A stretch of DNA of 64,000 nt, taken from the NCBI RefSeq assembly GCF_013407955.1, contig NZ_JACCBU010000001.1:1054001-1118000 (forward strand), in the 5' to 3' direction. Under the pieces are notes generated by a model. That model was not told the origin of the DNA and ran no database searches. It was given only the letters and a program-made list of their open reading frames with translations. The stretch is from Microlunatus parietis (GTDB lineage Bacteria > Actinomycetota > Actinomycetes > Propionibacteriales > Propionibacteriaceae). Below are positions 34,761 through 44,029 of the stretch, one piece after another. The position numbers were made by a program, and so were the translations under genes. The number at the start of each line of letters is the position of its first letter. Within the stretch, counting starts at the first letter, position 1.

Positions 34761-35823
34761 CACAATCCTTTCGAATACTGCGGGACACCACCGGCCGCCG
34801 GGCCCAGCCACCGGCCGCCGCGACGGGTGCCGCGGCCTCCAGGAAGGGATCGACGACCGAGGAGATTTCGGCCCGCAGCGGTCGGCCGAGGAGCTCCTCG
34901 GCCGCGGTGATCACGGCGTTGATCCGTGGGACGTCGATGCCGAGGCGCTCGGCGACGGCGGCATAGCCGGCCAGGCCGTAGGGCACGTCGTCGGTGAGAT
35001 AGCGATAGTTCGGCGAAGGTGGCGACGGCACATCGGCGAACCCCGGGAAGCTGGCCAGGCACTCGTCGATCGTGGTCCCGGTCATGCCTTGATCACCGTA
35101 GAAGCGGAGCAGCCAGTCGGTGATCGACAACGCCTCACCGCCGAGTTGCTCGACCAGGGCCAGCCGCTCCTCGTCCGCCGCCGCCAGTCGGTCCACCAGC
35201 TCGGCCAGCCGGCCGTCCCGGTAGAGCAGGAACGCCTCGCCGCCGACGACCCGGTCCGCGTTCAGCAAGGTGATCACCGGGTGCAGCAGGTGGTTGGTGT
35301 TGGACAGCGAGGTGGTGGCCAGATCGCTCGGAACCAGGTCCGGGAGGTAGCCGCGGAGGGCGCGGTGCACCTCGTCGGTCGCCTCGGCGTCGATCCCGGC
35401 CATCGGCATCGACCGCTTGATCCCGCGCAGCACGACGGTCCCCTCGCCCCCGCCCAGGGCCGGAAAGCCGGTCGCTTCGGCCACCACGGGAGGCTCCACG
35501 CCCCATTGCTCGAACAGCCGCCGGACCCGTACCACCGCGCCGAAGCCGCCCGGCGCGACCAGCAGGACGCGCCCGGCCAGCAGCTGCCGATGCTCGGCCA
35601 GCAACGACTCCAGGCGTCCGCTGGTGGTGACCGCGACGTACACGTCCCCGGTCGGCCGGTCGACCACGCAGACGTCGACCGGACCGGAGTTGAGCCCTTC
35701 GATCCGTACCGCGCCATGGGTCCGGTCCGGCCCTGGGCCGAGCAGGACCGTACGTCCGCTGCAGTGGGACGCGAGTCCGGCGACCACAACGGCCTGACTG
35801 TCACCGATGACGGCGAGTGCCAC
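34741..35823 (-). CDS. NAD/NADP octopine/nopaline (opine) dehydrogenase family protein
   Basis: A 360-residue protein. The N-terminal Rossmann domain is degenerate at the GxGxxG loop (ALAVIGDSQAVVVAGLASHC). The C-terminal octopine-dehydrogenase domain is clear: LSNTNHLLHPVITLLN near residue 178-195 with the conserved Asn and catalytic His, and NYRYLTDDVPYGLAGYAAVAERLGI near 275-300. Family members make or oxidise opines, secondary-amine conjugates of amino and keto acids. GTG 35823 has SD GGGGAGG 5 nt upstream. It leads the operon with an importer and a FAD/NAD(P) protein and is divergent from a GntR gene, suggesting catabolism of an opine-like compound (inference). Confidence 0.82.
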   Translation of the reverse strand: MALAVIGDSQAVVVAGLASHCSGRTVLLGPGPDRTHGAVRIEGLNSGPVDVCVVDRPTGDVYVAVTTSGRLESLLAEHRQLLAGRVLLVAPGGFGAVVRVRRLFEQWGVEPPVVAEATGFPALGGGEGTVVLRGIKRSMPMAGIDAEATDEVHRALRGYLPDLVPSDLATTSLSNTNHLLHPVITLLNADRVVGGEAFLLYRDGRLAELVDRLAAADEERLALVEQLGGEALSITDWLLRFYGDQGMTGTTIDECLASFPGFADVPSPPSPNYRYLTDDVPYGLAGYAAVAERLGIDVPRINAVITAAEELLGRPLRAEISSVVDPFLEAAAPVAAAGGWARRPVVSRSIRKDCDVVGTE

Positions 35824-35944
35824 GCAAACCTCCCCTACACAGGTTAAGATGCAACAGGAACGCTACTAGAATTTCAGGCCGAGGACTAGCTCCCCGCGAG
35901 CGCACGGCCGGCAGGCACCCCGCACCGAGGAGGCAGGGCGGAGC

Positions 35945-36580
35945 ATGGAACTGTTGGCCGAGAAGGCCTACGTCGCGATCAAGCAGGCCATCCTGTCCTG
36001 CACCATCGCGCCGGGCGAGGTGATCAACGAGAAGGCGTTCGCCCATCAGCTCGGCACGTCCAAGACGCCGATCCGGCACGCGATCAACAAGCTCGCCGCC
36101 GACGGCCTGGTCGAGGTGTTCCCGCGCCAGGGCACGATCGTGCGGCACATCTCGATCCGCGACATCAAGAACGTCTATCTGGTACGGGAGCTGACCGAGC
36201 CGGGCACCTCGGCGCTGGCGGCGGCCCGGGCCACCGAGGCGGACATCCTGCGGCTCGAGCAGCTGGACGACCGACTGATCGCCACCGGTGCGGACTCGAT
36301 CGACCTCGAGCAGCACGCCGCGTTCCACGTCGCCGTCGCCGAGATCACCCGGGTCCCGCAGCTGATCACGATCATCGCCGGCATCCATGATCAACTCCGC
36401 TGGTTCCTGGCCGCCCAGGCCGCCGATCACGGACCCAAGCCGCGGAAGCGGAACCACCGCCGCCTGCTGAACGCGATCCGGGAGCACGACGCCGAGCAGG
36501 CCCGCGCGATCACCGCCGAGACCATCGCGATGTCCCGCGACTGGATGCTCCAGAGCATGATCAAATACGGCGACGACTGA
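35945..36580 (+). CDS. GntR-family (FadR/FCD-type) transcriptional regulator
   Basis: A 211-residue regulator. The winged helix reads AYVAIKQAILSCTIAPGEVINEKAFAHQLGTSKTPIRHAINKLAADGLVEV, and the FCD effector domain contains the metal-ligand pattern around LEQHAAFHVAVAEI and HRRLLNAI. SD GGAGC lies just before ATG 35945. It is divergent from the opine-dehydrogenase operon with a 121-bp gap and very likely controls it. I see no convincing operator palindrome in that gap. Confidence 0.92.
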   Translation: MELLAEKAYVAIKQAILSCTIAPGEVINEKAFAHQLGTSKTPIRHAINKLAADGLVEVFPRQGTIVRHISIRDIKNVYLVRELTEPGTSALAAARATEADILRLEQLDDRLIATGADSIDLEQHAAFHVAVAEITRVPQLITIIAGIHDQLRWFLAAQAADHGPKPRKRNHRRLLNAIREHDAEQARAITAETIAMSRDWMLQSMIKYGDD

Positions 36581-36600
36581 CCCTTCTCGCGCCAACCACT

Positions 36601-36923
36601 CCAGCCGCGACCATTCCTCGCATCCGCGACCAGTGCACCGGTCGCGGATGAATCGAACGGTCGCGGATGAAGCGGGACAGTCGCGGGATACACCCGGGCC
36701 GTTGCGGATCGCGCGCTGACGCGGTGCTCCAGCCCTCGTCCACGCACCTCGCCGACCAGAGCGGGCTGACCACGGCACCCGGGAGTCGATCGCCGACGAT
36801 GCCGAGGTCGACGCCCTGGCCTGACCTGACCGCCCCGCCCCAGCCGCGACCGTTCCTCCCATCCGCGACTCGTGCAACGGTCGCAGCTGAGTCGAACGGT
36901 CGCGTCTGAAGCGGGGCAGTCGG
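36601..36923. repeat. Two 83-bp imperfect repeats in a 372-bp gene-free stretch
   Basis: Copies at 36601-36683 and 36840-36922 align without gaps with about 72 of 83 identities; both start CCAGCCGCGACC and contain nested inverted pieces of AACGGTCGCG. A related unit is at 42876-42952. The 150 bp between them hold no supported gene. The stretch 36581-36952 contains nothing else I can recognise. It may end the GntR transcript. Confidence 0.8.
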
Positions 36924-36952
36924 CCGGCGCGGCGGATTCTTTTGGGGCGGGA

Positions 36953-37792
36953 TTAGCGGAGGGCGGAGAGTTCCTGGAGGCGGGCGAACATGTCCGGGTC
37001 GGTGGTGTTGCAGCCGAGATCATGATCGACCTTGCCGACGCCGTGGTAGTCGCTCGAGCCGGTCATGATCAGCCCGAGGCGGGCGCCGAGCCGGCGCAGT
37101 TCCTTGCGCTCGGCGGGATCGTGATCTTGGTGATCCACCTCGACGCCGTCCAGGCCGTGCTCGTCGACCAGACGCTCCAGCACCTCCGGCGGCAGCAGCC
37201 GCTTCCGGCCGCGACCCCACGGGTGGGCGATCACCGCGACGCCGCGGGCCTGGTGCACCAGGTCGATCCCGCGTTCCAGATCGACGGTGTAGCGGGCCAC
37301 GTGGGCCGGGCCGCCGTCGGCCAGGAAGCGGTCGAACGCCTCGGTCCGGTTCGCCACGTGGCCGGCGGCGACCAGGGCGTCGGCGATGTGCGGCCGGCCG
37401 ACCGACGGGCTGGTGCCGACGTGCAGCAGCACCTGCTCCTCGGTGACCGGCACCCCGAGTTCGGCGAGCTTGGCCAGCACTGGTGACAGCCGGCCGGACC
37501 GGCCCTCCCGGATCTTGATCATCTCGGCGGTGAGCGCCGGGTCCTCCTCGTCCACCCCGTACGCCAGCAGGTGCACGCTGTGGCCGCCCCGCGAGGTCGA
37601 CAACTCGGCTCCGCGGATCACCCGGACCCCGAGCCGCTCACCCGCCGCTGCCGCCTCGTCCAGCCCGTCGAACGTGTCGTGGTCGGTCAGCGCGACCACG
37701 TCGAGCCCGGTCTCCGCGGCCCGCGCCACCAACTCGGCGGGCGAGTCGGTGCCGTCGGAAACCTTGGAGTGCGTGTGCAGATCGATCCGCAT
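36953..37792 (-). CDS. PHP-domain metal-dependent phosphoesterase
   Basis: A 279-residue enzyme. MRIDLHTHSKVSDGTDSP (HxH near residue 5-7), LDVVALTDHDTFDG (second metal site), VIRGAELST, GVAVIAHPWG and LIMTGSSDYHG are the standard PHP motifs binding three metals. The family includes 5'-3' nucleases of the YciV/RNase AM type and 3',5'-nucleotide phosphatases. ATG 37792 is set by the conserved RIDLHTHS start; the frame is open further upstream without homology. It follows glutamate dehydrogenase on the same strand after 56 bp... in reverse order, so it may be cotranscribed with it. Confidence 0.92.
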   Translation of the reverse strand: MRIDLHTHSKVSDGTDSPAELVARAAETGLDVVALTDHDTFDGLDEAAAAGERLGVRVIRGAELSTSRGGHSVHLLAYGVDEEDPALTAEMIKIREGRSGRLSPVLAKLAELGVPVTEEQVLLHVGTSPSVGRPHIADALVAAGHVANRTEAFDRFLADGGPAHVARYTVDLERGIDLVHQARGVAVIAHPWGRGRKRLLPPEVLERLVDEHGLDGVEVDHQDHDPAERKELRRLGARLGLIMTGSSDYHGVGKVDHDLGCNTTDPDMFARLQELSALR

Positions 37793-37848
37793 GCGTCCAA
37801 CCGTATTCGGCCCGTTCCGCCGCTCGGAGCCGGGTGCTGTGGGGAGAC

Positions 37849-40800
37849 TCATTCGGGGGCCGGCAGCAGCGAGCGGACCAGCCGCAGGCCGACCGACATC
37901 CGGGCCAGGTCCGACCGGCCCTCGGTGACCAGTCGAAGCTCGCGGACGACCTCCCGGACATGCGGGTTGGTCGACTCCCATTCCTCCAGCAGCGGCTCCG
38001 GCTCGGCGCCGCCACTGCCCAGCACCAGCGCGGTCAACTGCGCGTGCACGGTGTGCAGGTCGTCCCGCAACGCGGCCCGGGCCATCGTCTGCCAGCGGTC
38101 CGACCGGGGCAGCCGGATGATCTGCCCGAGCAGCCGGTCCAGCCCCAGCCGCTGCGCGACCAGGAAGTGCAGCCGGGCCACCCGATCAAGATCATGATCA
38201 TCGCGGCGCGCGGTCTGGACGATCGTCAGGGCGCCGTAGGCCGGCGGCAGCGCGGCGATCGCGGAGGCCAGATGCTCCGGCACCCCCGCGGCGGTGTAGC
38301 TCTCCAGCCGGTCCCGGTAGGCCTTCAGTTCCCGTTCCGCCAGCAGGTCGGGCACGGCGGCGGTGACCTGCCGTACCCCTTCCCGGAGCTGGTCGACCGC
38401 CGCGGTGATGTCGACCGGACGGCGCCGGTTGTTCACCAGCCAGCGGGTCGCCCGCTCGACCAGCGTGCGAATCTCCAGCCGCAGCGCGGTCTGGGTCGCC
38501 GCGGCCACCTTGAAGTCGAGCTCGGCGATCCCGCGCTGCAACTCGTCGGTGCCGAAGATCGCCCGGGCCGCGATCTGGGCCCGGATCAGATCCGCCGCAC
38601 CGGCACCGGTCTCGGCCGACAGCCGGTGATAGCAGGTGGTGCCGGAGATGTTGACGAAGTCGTTCACCACGACGGTCGCCACGATCTCGCGGTGCAGCCG
38701 GTGCGCCGACATCTGCTCCCGGTAGCGCTCCCGCAGCTCGGACGGGAAGTAGGTGATCAACTTCTCGGTCAGGTACGGGTCGTCCGGCAGGTCGGACGCC
38801 GTGATCTGTTCCTCCAGAACGATCTTGGTGTACGCCATCAGCACCGACAGCTCCGGCGCCGTGAGGCCGCGCTTGTCGCCGCGCCGCTGCGCCATCTCCT
38901 CGGTCCCCGGCAGGAATTCGATGTCGCGGTCCAGGTGGCCCGCGTCGGCCAGCCGTTCCATCCAGTCCTCGTGCACGCCGGCCATCGAATAGGACTGGTG
39001 GACGGCGTTGGCCAGGGCCAGGTTCTGGTCGATGTTGTTGGCCAGCACCAGGTCGGCCACCTCGTCGGTCATCGAGGCCAGCAAGGGATCCCGGTCCGCC
39101 TCGGCCAGCCGGCCGGCGGCGATCTCGGCCTGCAGCAGGATCTTGATGTTGACCTCGTGGTCGGAGGTGTCCACACCGGCCGAGTTGTCGATGAAGTCGG
39201 TGTTGATCTTGCCGTACTCGCCGGTGGCGGGGTTCTTCGTCGACGCGTACTCGATCCGGCCGAGTTGGGTCAGGCCGAGGTTGCCGCCCTCCCCGACGCA
39301 GCGGGCCCGCAGTTCGGCGCCGTTCACCCGCAGCCCGTCATTGGCCTTGTCGCCGACCTGGGCGTTGGTCTCCGTGGACGCCTTCACGTAGGTGCCGATG
39401 CCGCCGTTCCAGAGCAGGTCGACCGGCGCCCGCAGGCAGGCACTGATCAACTCGCTCGGCGTCAGGTGCTCGGTCTTGCCCTTGAGCCCGAGGGCCGTCC
39501 TGATCTCCGGCGTGATCGGGATCGACTTCATGGTGCGCGGGAAGATGCCGCCGCCGGCGGAGATCAGCGACGCGTCGTAGTCCGCCCAACTTGATCTTGG
39601 CAGCCGGAACAGCCGTTCCCGCTCGGCGAAGCTGGTCGCCGGATCCGGGTTCGGGTCGAGGAAGACGTGCCGGTGGTCGAAGGCCGCAATCAGCTTGATG
39701 TGCCGGCTGAGCAGCATGCCGTTGCCGAACACGTCGCCGCTCATGTCGCCGATGCCGACCACCGTGAAGTCCTCGGCCTGGCAGTCGACGCCCAGCTCGC
39801 GGAAGTGCCGCCGGACCGACTCCCAGGCGCCGCGGGCGGTGATGCCCATTGTCTTGTGGTCGTAGCCGGCCGAGCCGCCGGAGGCGAACGCGTCGCCGAG
39901 CCAGAAACCGCGGTCGACCGAGATCGCGTTGGCCACGTCGGAGAACGTCGCGGTGCCCTTGTCCGCCGCGACGACCAGATAGGGATCGTCGCCGTCGTAC
40001 CTGATCACATCGCGCGGCGGCACCACCGCGCCGTCGACGATGTTGTCGGTGACGTCGAGCAGGCTGGAGATGAACAGCCGGTAGCAGGCGGTGCCCTCGG
40101 CCAGCCAGGCGTCCCGGTCCGACGGATCGGGCAGCCGCTTGCAGACGAAGCCGCCCTTGGCGCCGACCGGGACGATCACCGTGTTCTTCACCATTTGGGC
40201 CTTCACCAGACCAAGGATCTCGGTCCGGAAGTCCTCGGAGCGGTCCGACCAGCGCAGCCCACCGCGCGCGACCGCGCCGAACCGGAGATGGACACCTTCC
40301 AGTCGCGGCGAGTAGACGAAGATCTCGTACGCGGGCCGCGGCTCGGGAAGATCATCGATCTTGCGCGGCAGCACCTTGAACGCCAGCGCGTCCCGGTTCG
40401 GCTGGAACGCGTTGGTTCTGATCATGGCGCCGATCACGGCGAGGTAGGACCGGACGATCCGATCATGATCAAGACTGGCGACGTCGTTCAGTGCCGCGGT
40501 GAGCTGCTCGGTCTGCTCGGCCACCCGGGTCGTCCGTGCCTTCTGATCATCGTGCTCGCCGTCGGCGACCGGTTGGAACTTGGCCTCGAACAGGCGGCTC
40601 AGCCCGCGGGCCAGATCGACGTTCACCGCCAGCGCCCGGGCGATGTAGGTCTGGCTGTACGGCGAGCCGGCCTGCCGCAGGTAGCGGCCGATCGCCCGCA
40701 GGATGGTCACCTGCTGCCAGGTCAGCCCGGCCCCCATCACGAGGGCGTTGTAGTCGTCGTGCTCGCTCTCGCCGAGGTAGGAGGCGGCGAAGGCGTCGGT

Positions 40801-42738
40801 GAACCGGTGCCGGGCATCCCGGGACCACCGGACCCGGCCCTCCCGGCCGCCCGGGATGGTCAGCCCGAAGTCGTAGATGAAGGCTCGTTGATCACCGGCC
40901 AACTGCAGCTCGAACGGCCGCTCGTCCACGACATCGACGCCGAGCACGGACAGGTGCGGCAGCACCTTGGTCAGCGACAGCGGTTCCAGCCGGAAGATCT
41001 TGAGCCGCAGGTCGGCCGGGTCGTCCTCGTTGTCGGGTGCGTACACCACCATCGACATCCCGATCGACGGATCGATGCCGTTCAGCGCATCCAGGTCCAT
41101 GATCGCCTGGCGCGGCTGGTACTCCTCCTTGTAGCCCTCCGGCAGCGCACCGACCAGCGTGGACAACGCCGGCTGGCCCTGGCCGCCGACCAGCAGGTCG
41201 GCGAACTCGTCGTTCCATGATCGCGTCGCGGCGGTGAGCTCACGTTCCAGCGACCGGACGTCGATCTCGCCGACGGTGGTGCCGACCCGCATCCGCATCA
41301 CGAAGTGCAGCCGGGCCAGCACGGATTCGCTGACCCGGGCCGTGTAGTCGATCGAGTCGCCGTCGAACGTGTGCAGCAGGGTCTGCTGCATCCGGCTCCG
41401 GACCGCCGTGGTGTAGCGGTCCCGGGGCAGGTAGACCAGGAAGGAAACGTAACGACCGTAGGGATCCCGGCGGACGAACAGCCGCACCTGGCGCCGTTCC
41501 TTGAGGTGCGCGACCTTCTCGACGGTCTGGTAGAGCTCGGCGATCGAGGACTGGAACAGCTCGTCCCTGGGGTAGGAGTCGAGCACGTCCATGATCGCCT
41601 TGCCGCCGTGGCTGTCCGGGTGGTAGCCGGACCGGCGCAGGATCTCCTTGGCCTTCTGGCGCAGCACCGGGACCCGGGTCACCGCCTCCGAGTACGCGGT
41701 CGAGGGGAACAGCCCGAGGAAGCGGCGCTCGCCGGTGACCGTACCGTCGTCGGCGAACGTGCGGATGCCGATGTAGTCGAGGTAGGCCGGCCGATGCACC
41801 CGGGAACGATGATCATCCTTGGTGATCACCATCAGCACCGGGCGGCCGCGGCCGGCCAGCGGCAGCGCATGGAACGTGTCCGGCGCATCGGTGTCGGCGC
41901 GCAGGATGCCGAGCCCGGTGGCCGGGACCGGCTTGTAGGTCGGTTGATCACCGGGGACGTAGGTGTATTCGCGGTAGCCCAGGAAGGAGAACTGGCCGTC
42001 GTTGAGCCACTGCAGCAGTTCCCGGGCGCGGGCCGCCTCCGGCTGCTCGTCGGCGTCCATCTCGTTCAGCATCCCGATCGTCTCGGTCGACCGCTGCACC
42101 ATCTTGCGCCAGTCGGCGACGGCCTCGTCGACCAGCCGGAGCACTTCGTGCAGCCCCTCGACGAGGCGTTCGGCCGGGTCGCCGTCCTGCCCGGCCGGGG
42201 CCGGCGGCAGGACCTCCAGATGCATCCAGGACTCGGCGATCACGCTCGGGTCCCGTTGCGCCTCGGAGTCGCGGACGATGTCGATCAAGTGGCCGGCCAG
42301 GGTGCGCCGGACGGTGAACTGCGGGTGGAACACCTCGCGGATGCTCCAGCCCTGCCGGAGCACCTCCATGGTCACCGAGTCGACCAGGAACGGCCGGTCG
42401 TCGGTGACGATCTGGACGACGGTCGTGCCGCCGGTGGTCCAGCCACCCTGCTCGGGCGCCAGCGAGTCGGCCTCGTTCGGGGAGCGGACGGTGATCACCG
42501 CGCGCGACGGCGGCCGGTCGGTGGCGAGCCGGAAGTGGCTGACCACGAGGCCGAGCAGATCCTCGGTGCTCCGCTCGTCGATGTCGACCGCGTCGACGTG
42601 CCGGAAGTAGTGGGTCAGGAATCCTCGGACGGCTTCGGCATCGTGGCCGAACTTCGCCCCGATCGTCGCCCCCCGCTCGGCCAGTCGAGCGATCTTCGCC
42701 GCCTTCTCCCGCTCGAGCTCGACCTCGAATGTTGTCAC
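37849..42738 (-). CDS. gdh: NAD-specific glutamate dehydrogenase, large (GDH-180) class
   Basis: About 1629 residues, the size of the actinobacterial 180-kDa enzyme (mycobacterial homologue about 1620). It converts glutamate and NAD to 2-oxoglutarate, ammonium and NADH. Long N-terminal ACT-like regulatory region (residues 1-700), then the catalytic core with RGGLRWSDRSEDFRTEILGLVKAQMVKN and VPVGAKGGFVCKRLP near 840-890, GIGDMSGDVFGNGML near 1000, and a helical C-terminus. I prefer GTG 42738 (TTFEVELEREK) because AAGG precedes it by 8-9 nt; GTG 42756 is in frame but lacks an SD. The gene holds about 12 TGATCA sites. No frameshift is seen. Confidence 0.95.
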   Translation of the reverse strand: MTTFEVELEREKAAKIARLAERGATIGAKFGHDAEAVRGFLTHYFRHVDAVDIDERSTEDLLGLVVSHFRLATDRPPSRAVITVRSPNEADSLAPEQGGWTTGGTTVVQIVTDDRPFLVDSVTMEVLRQGWSIREVFHPQFTVRRTLAGHLIDIVRDSEAQRDPSVIAESWMHLEVLPPAPAGQDGDPAERLVEGLHEVLRLVDEAVADWRKMVQRSTETIGMLNEMDADEQPEAARARELLQWLNDGQFSFLGYREYTYVPGDQPTYKPVPATGLGILRADTDAPDTFHALPLAGRGRPVLMVITKDDHRSRVHRPAYLDYIGIRTFADDGTVTGERRFLGLFPSTAYSEAVTRVPVLRQKAKEILRRSGYHPDSHGGKAIMDVLDSYPRDELFQSSIAELYQTVEKVAHLKERRQVRLFVRRDPYGRYVSFLVYLPRDRYTTAVRSRMQQTLLHTFDGDSIDYTARVSESVLARLHFVMRMRVGTTVGEIDVRSLERELTAATRSWNDEFADLLVGGQGQPALSTLVGALPEGYKEEYQPRQAIMDLDALNGIDPSIGMSMVVYAPDNEDDPADLRLKIFRLEPLSLTKVLPHLSVLGVDVVDERPFELQLAGDQRAFIYDFGLTIPGGREGRVRWSRDARHRFTDAFAASYLGESEHDDYNALVMGAGLTWQQVTILRAIGRYLRQAGSPYSQTYIARALAVNVDLARGLSRLFEAKFQPVADGEHDDQKARTTRVAEQTEQLTAALNDVASLDHDRIVRSYLAVIGAMIRTNAFQPNRDALAFKVLPRKIDDLPEPRPAYEIFVYSPRLEGVHLRFGAVARGGLRWSDRSEDFRTEILGLVKAQMVKNTVIVPVGAKGGFVCKRLPDPSDRDAWLAEGTACYRLFISSLLDVTDNIVDGAVVPPRDVIRYDGDDPYLVVAADKGTATFSDVANAISVDRGFWLGDAFASGGSAGYDHKTMGITARGAWESVRRHFRELGVDCQAEDFTVVGIGDMSGDVFGNGMLLSRHIKLIAAFDHRHVFLDPNPDPATSFAERERLFRLPRSSWADYDASLISAGGGIFPRTMKSIPITPEIRTALGLKGKTEHLTPSELISACLRAPVDLLWNGGIGTYVKASTETNAQVGDKANDGLRVNGAELRARCVGEGGNLGLTQLGRIEYASTKNPATGEYGKINTDFIDNSAGVDTSDHEVNIKILLQAEIAAGRLAEADRDPLLASMTDEVADLVLANNIDQNLALANAVHQSYSMAGVHEDWMERLADAGHLDRDIEFLPGTEEMAQRRGDKRGLTAPELSVLMAYTKIVLEEQITASDLPDDPYLTEKLITYFPSELRERYREQMSAHRLHREIVATVVVNDFVNISGTTCYHRLSAETGAGAADLIRAQIAARAIFGTDELQRGIAELDFKVAAATQTALRLEIRTLVERATRWLVNNRRRPVDITAAVDQLREGVRQVTAAVPDLLAERELKAYRDRLESYTAAGVPEHLASAIAALPPAYGALTIVQTARRDDHDLDRVARLHFLVAQRLGLDRLLGQIIRLPRSDRWQTMARAALRDDLHTVHAQLTALVLGSGGAEPEPLLEEWESTNPHVREVVRELRLVTEGRSDLARMSVGLRLVRSLLPAPE

Positions 42739-42767
42739 CGCACCGCCCTTGTTCACCTGTTCGTCGT

Positions 42768-42785
42768 ACCACCCTCAACGGTGGT
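42768..42785. promoter_or_regulatory. Short hairpin in the glutamate dehydrogenase leader
   Basis: ACCACC-CTCAAC-GGTGGT forms a 6-bp stem about 30 nt upstream of the start at 42738. Its role is unknown; it could be part of an operator or affect translation. Confidence 0.3.
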
Positions 42786-42875
42786 CTTACTCCGACTGTA
42801 ATCCTCCCCCACCGCTTTCGCCGACCCGTCACATCTGCGGCCGGATCGGGAGGGCGTGTCGCTGCACTCGGCTCC

Positions 42876-42952
42876 GAATCCGCGACCGCTCCACGCAGTC
42901 GCGACCGTTGCAACGGTCGCGAGCGGGAACAACGGTCGCGGCTGCGGGAAGG
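42876..42952. repeat. Third member of the AACGGTCGCG palindromic repeat family
   Basis: It contains a perfect 20-bp palindrome, GCGACCGTTGCAACGGTCGC (42901-42920), and a further AACGGTCGCGGCTG unit, related to the repeats at 36601 and 36840. It lies between the stop of the iron-siderophore binding protein gene (42982) and the glutamate dehydrogenase start. The rest of 42786-42981 holds nothing recognisable. Confidence 0.75.
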
Positions 42953-42981
42953 GGACGGCGCGCGCGGTGTGGGCGACGGTG

Positions 42982-43941
42982 TCAGAGGAGGCCGGCGAGC
43001 TCGGTGAGGCAGGCGTGGGCGGCGGAGGTCGAGTAGCCGTCCCACCAATTCAGGGCGTTCACCTGGTGGGCGCGGCCGGCCTTGACGGCGGGCAGCCGGC
43101 GCCAGAGCGGTCCCTCGGTGACCTCGGCGAACAGCTCGCCGGACTCCTGGGCGAAGCCGCCACCGCCGCTGAAGTAGAGGATCGTGTCGGCGTCGGCCAG
43201 CACCGGTACGGTCTCGCGGGTCAGCGAGATGTACGTGGCGTCGGCCTCCTTCGGCTCGTTGGAGGCGGGCCGCCGGACGCCGAGCTGGGCGAGCAGGTCG
43301 GACGGGAAGATCACGCCGGTGAGGATCCGTACCTCGTCGGCGGTGAACCGGACCAGCGCGACCGACCGCTGCTTCAGCGACTCGGTGTGCTGCTCGGCGA
43401 AGTCCTTCGCCGCCGCGTCGAACTCGGCCAGCCGCCGCTCCAGCTCCGGCCGCGCACCGAGCAGGTCGGCCACGGTGAGGGCGGTGTCGCGCCAGCGGAC
43501 CCGGTCCGCCGTGTTCAGGTACGCGACGGTCGGCGCGATCTTGGTCAGCTGCGGGTAGAGCTCCTCGACCCGGCTCCGGCTGCCGATGATCAGATCGGGC
43601 GCGAGGGCGGTGAGCCGTTCCAGGTCGATCTCGTTGAAGCCGAGCGGCTGGAAGCCCCCGGGCGGCTTCGGCAGGTAGTCCGAAATGGCGGTCTCGCCGG
43701 CCAGCGTCTCGGCGGCGATCAGCGGCGCGCCGGCCTCGAGCGAGGTCTGCAGCCCGGCACCGGCGTCCAGCGCGATCACCCGCTGCGGCCGGACCGGTAT
43801 CTCGGCGGTGCCCAGCGGGTGTTCCACGGTACGAGTTCCGCTCGCGTCGGCCGCCTCACCACCCGGCGTCGCGCAGCCGGCCATCGCGGCGAGTCCGGCC
43901 AGTCCGGTCATGCCGAGCGCGGCCCGGCGGGTGAGCACCAT
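42982..43941 (-). CDS. Iron-siderophore ABC transporter substrate-binding lipoprotein
   Basis: A 319-residue periplasmic-binding-like receptor. Signal LTRRAALGMTGLAGLAAMAGC has a lipobox (MAGC) and twin Arg. Blocks typical of FecB/FhuD-type proteins follow: RPQRVIALDAGAGLQTSLEAG, LERLTALAPDLIIGSRSRVEELYPQLTKIAPTVAYL, and AVKAGRAHQVNALNWWDGY at the end. ATG 43941 has no SD and lies just after an iron box at 43955-43974, so expression should be released under iron limitation. Its permease and ATPase genes are not adjacent. Confidence 0.92.
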   Translation of the reverse strand: MVLTRRAALGMTGLAGLAAMAGCATPGGEAADASGTRTVEHPLGTAEIPVRPQRVIALDAGAGLQTSLEAGAPLIAAETLAGETAISDYLPKPPGGFQPLGFNEIDLERLTALAPDLIIGSRSRVEELYPQLTKIAPTVAYLNTADRVRWRDTALTVADLLGARPELERRLAEFDAAAKDFAEQHTESLKQRSVALVRFTADEVRILTGVIFPSDLLAQLGVRRPASNEPKEADATYISLTRETVPVLADADTILYFSGGGGFAQESGELFAEVTEGPLWRRLPAVKAGRAHQVNALNWWDGYSTSAAHACLTELAGLL

Positions 43942-43954
43942 GACCGGAAGGCTA

Positions 43955-43974
43955 CCAAGGCTTGCCTTACCTGG
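43955..43974 (-). promoter_or_regulatory. IdeR/DtxR/DmdR-type iron box
   Basis: Minus strand CCAGGTAAGGCAAGCCTTGG is a near palindrome that matches the iron-box consensus (TWAGGTWAGSCTWACCTWA) at about 15 of 19 positions. It ends 13 bp before the start codon of the siderophore receptor, the position for repression by Fe-loaded regulator. Confidence 0.8.
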
Positions 43975-44029
43975 AACCATCGGCCTGGTGTCGTGACCAC
44001 CGCTCGCCGGTCGTGAAAGACTCCCGGTC

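Noticed and set aside
36685..36835. Possible gene fragment between the two 83-bp repeats
   Set aside because: Short frames exist, but I could not match any to a protein family with confidence.
37834..39594. 586-codon plus-strand frame antisense to glutamate dehydrogenase
   Set aside because: No recognisable motifs, low-complexity composition, no SD; explained by the codon bias of gdh.
42856..44016. 386-codon plus-strand frame antisense to the siderophore receptor
   Set aside because: Mirror frame; the minus-strand gene has lipobox, receptor motifs and an iron box at the right place.
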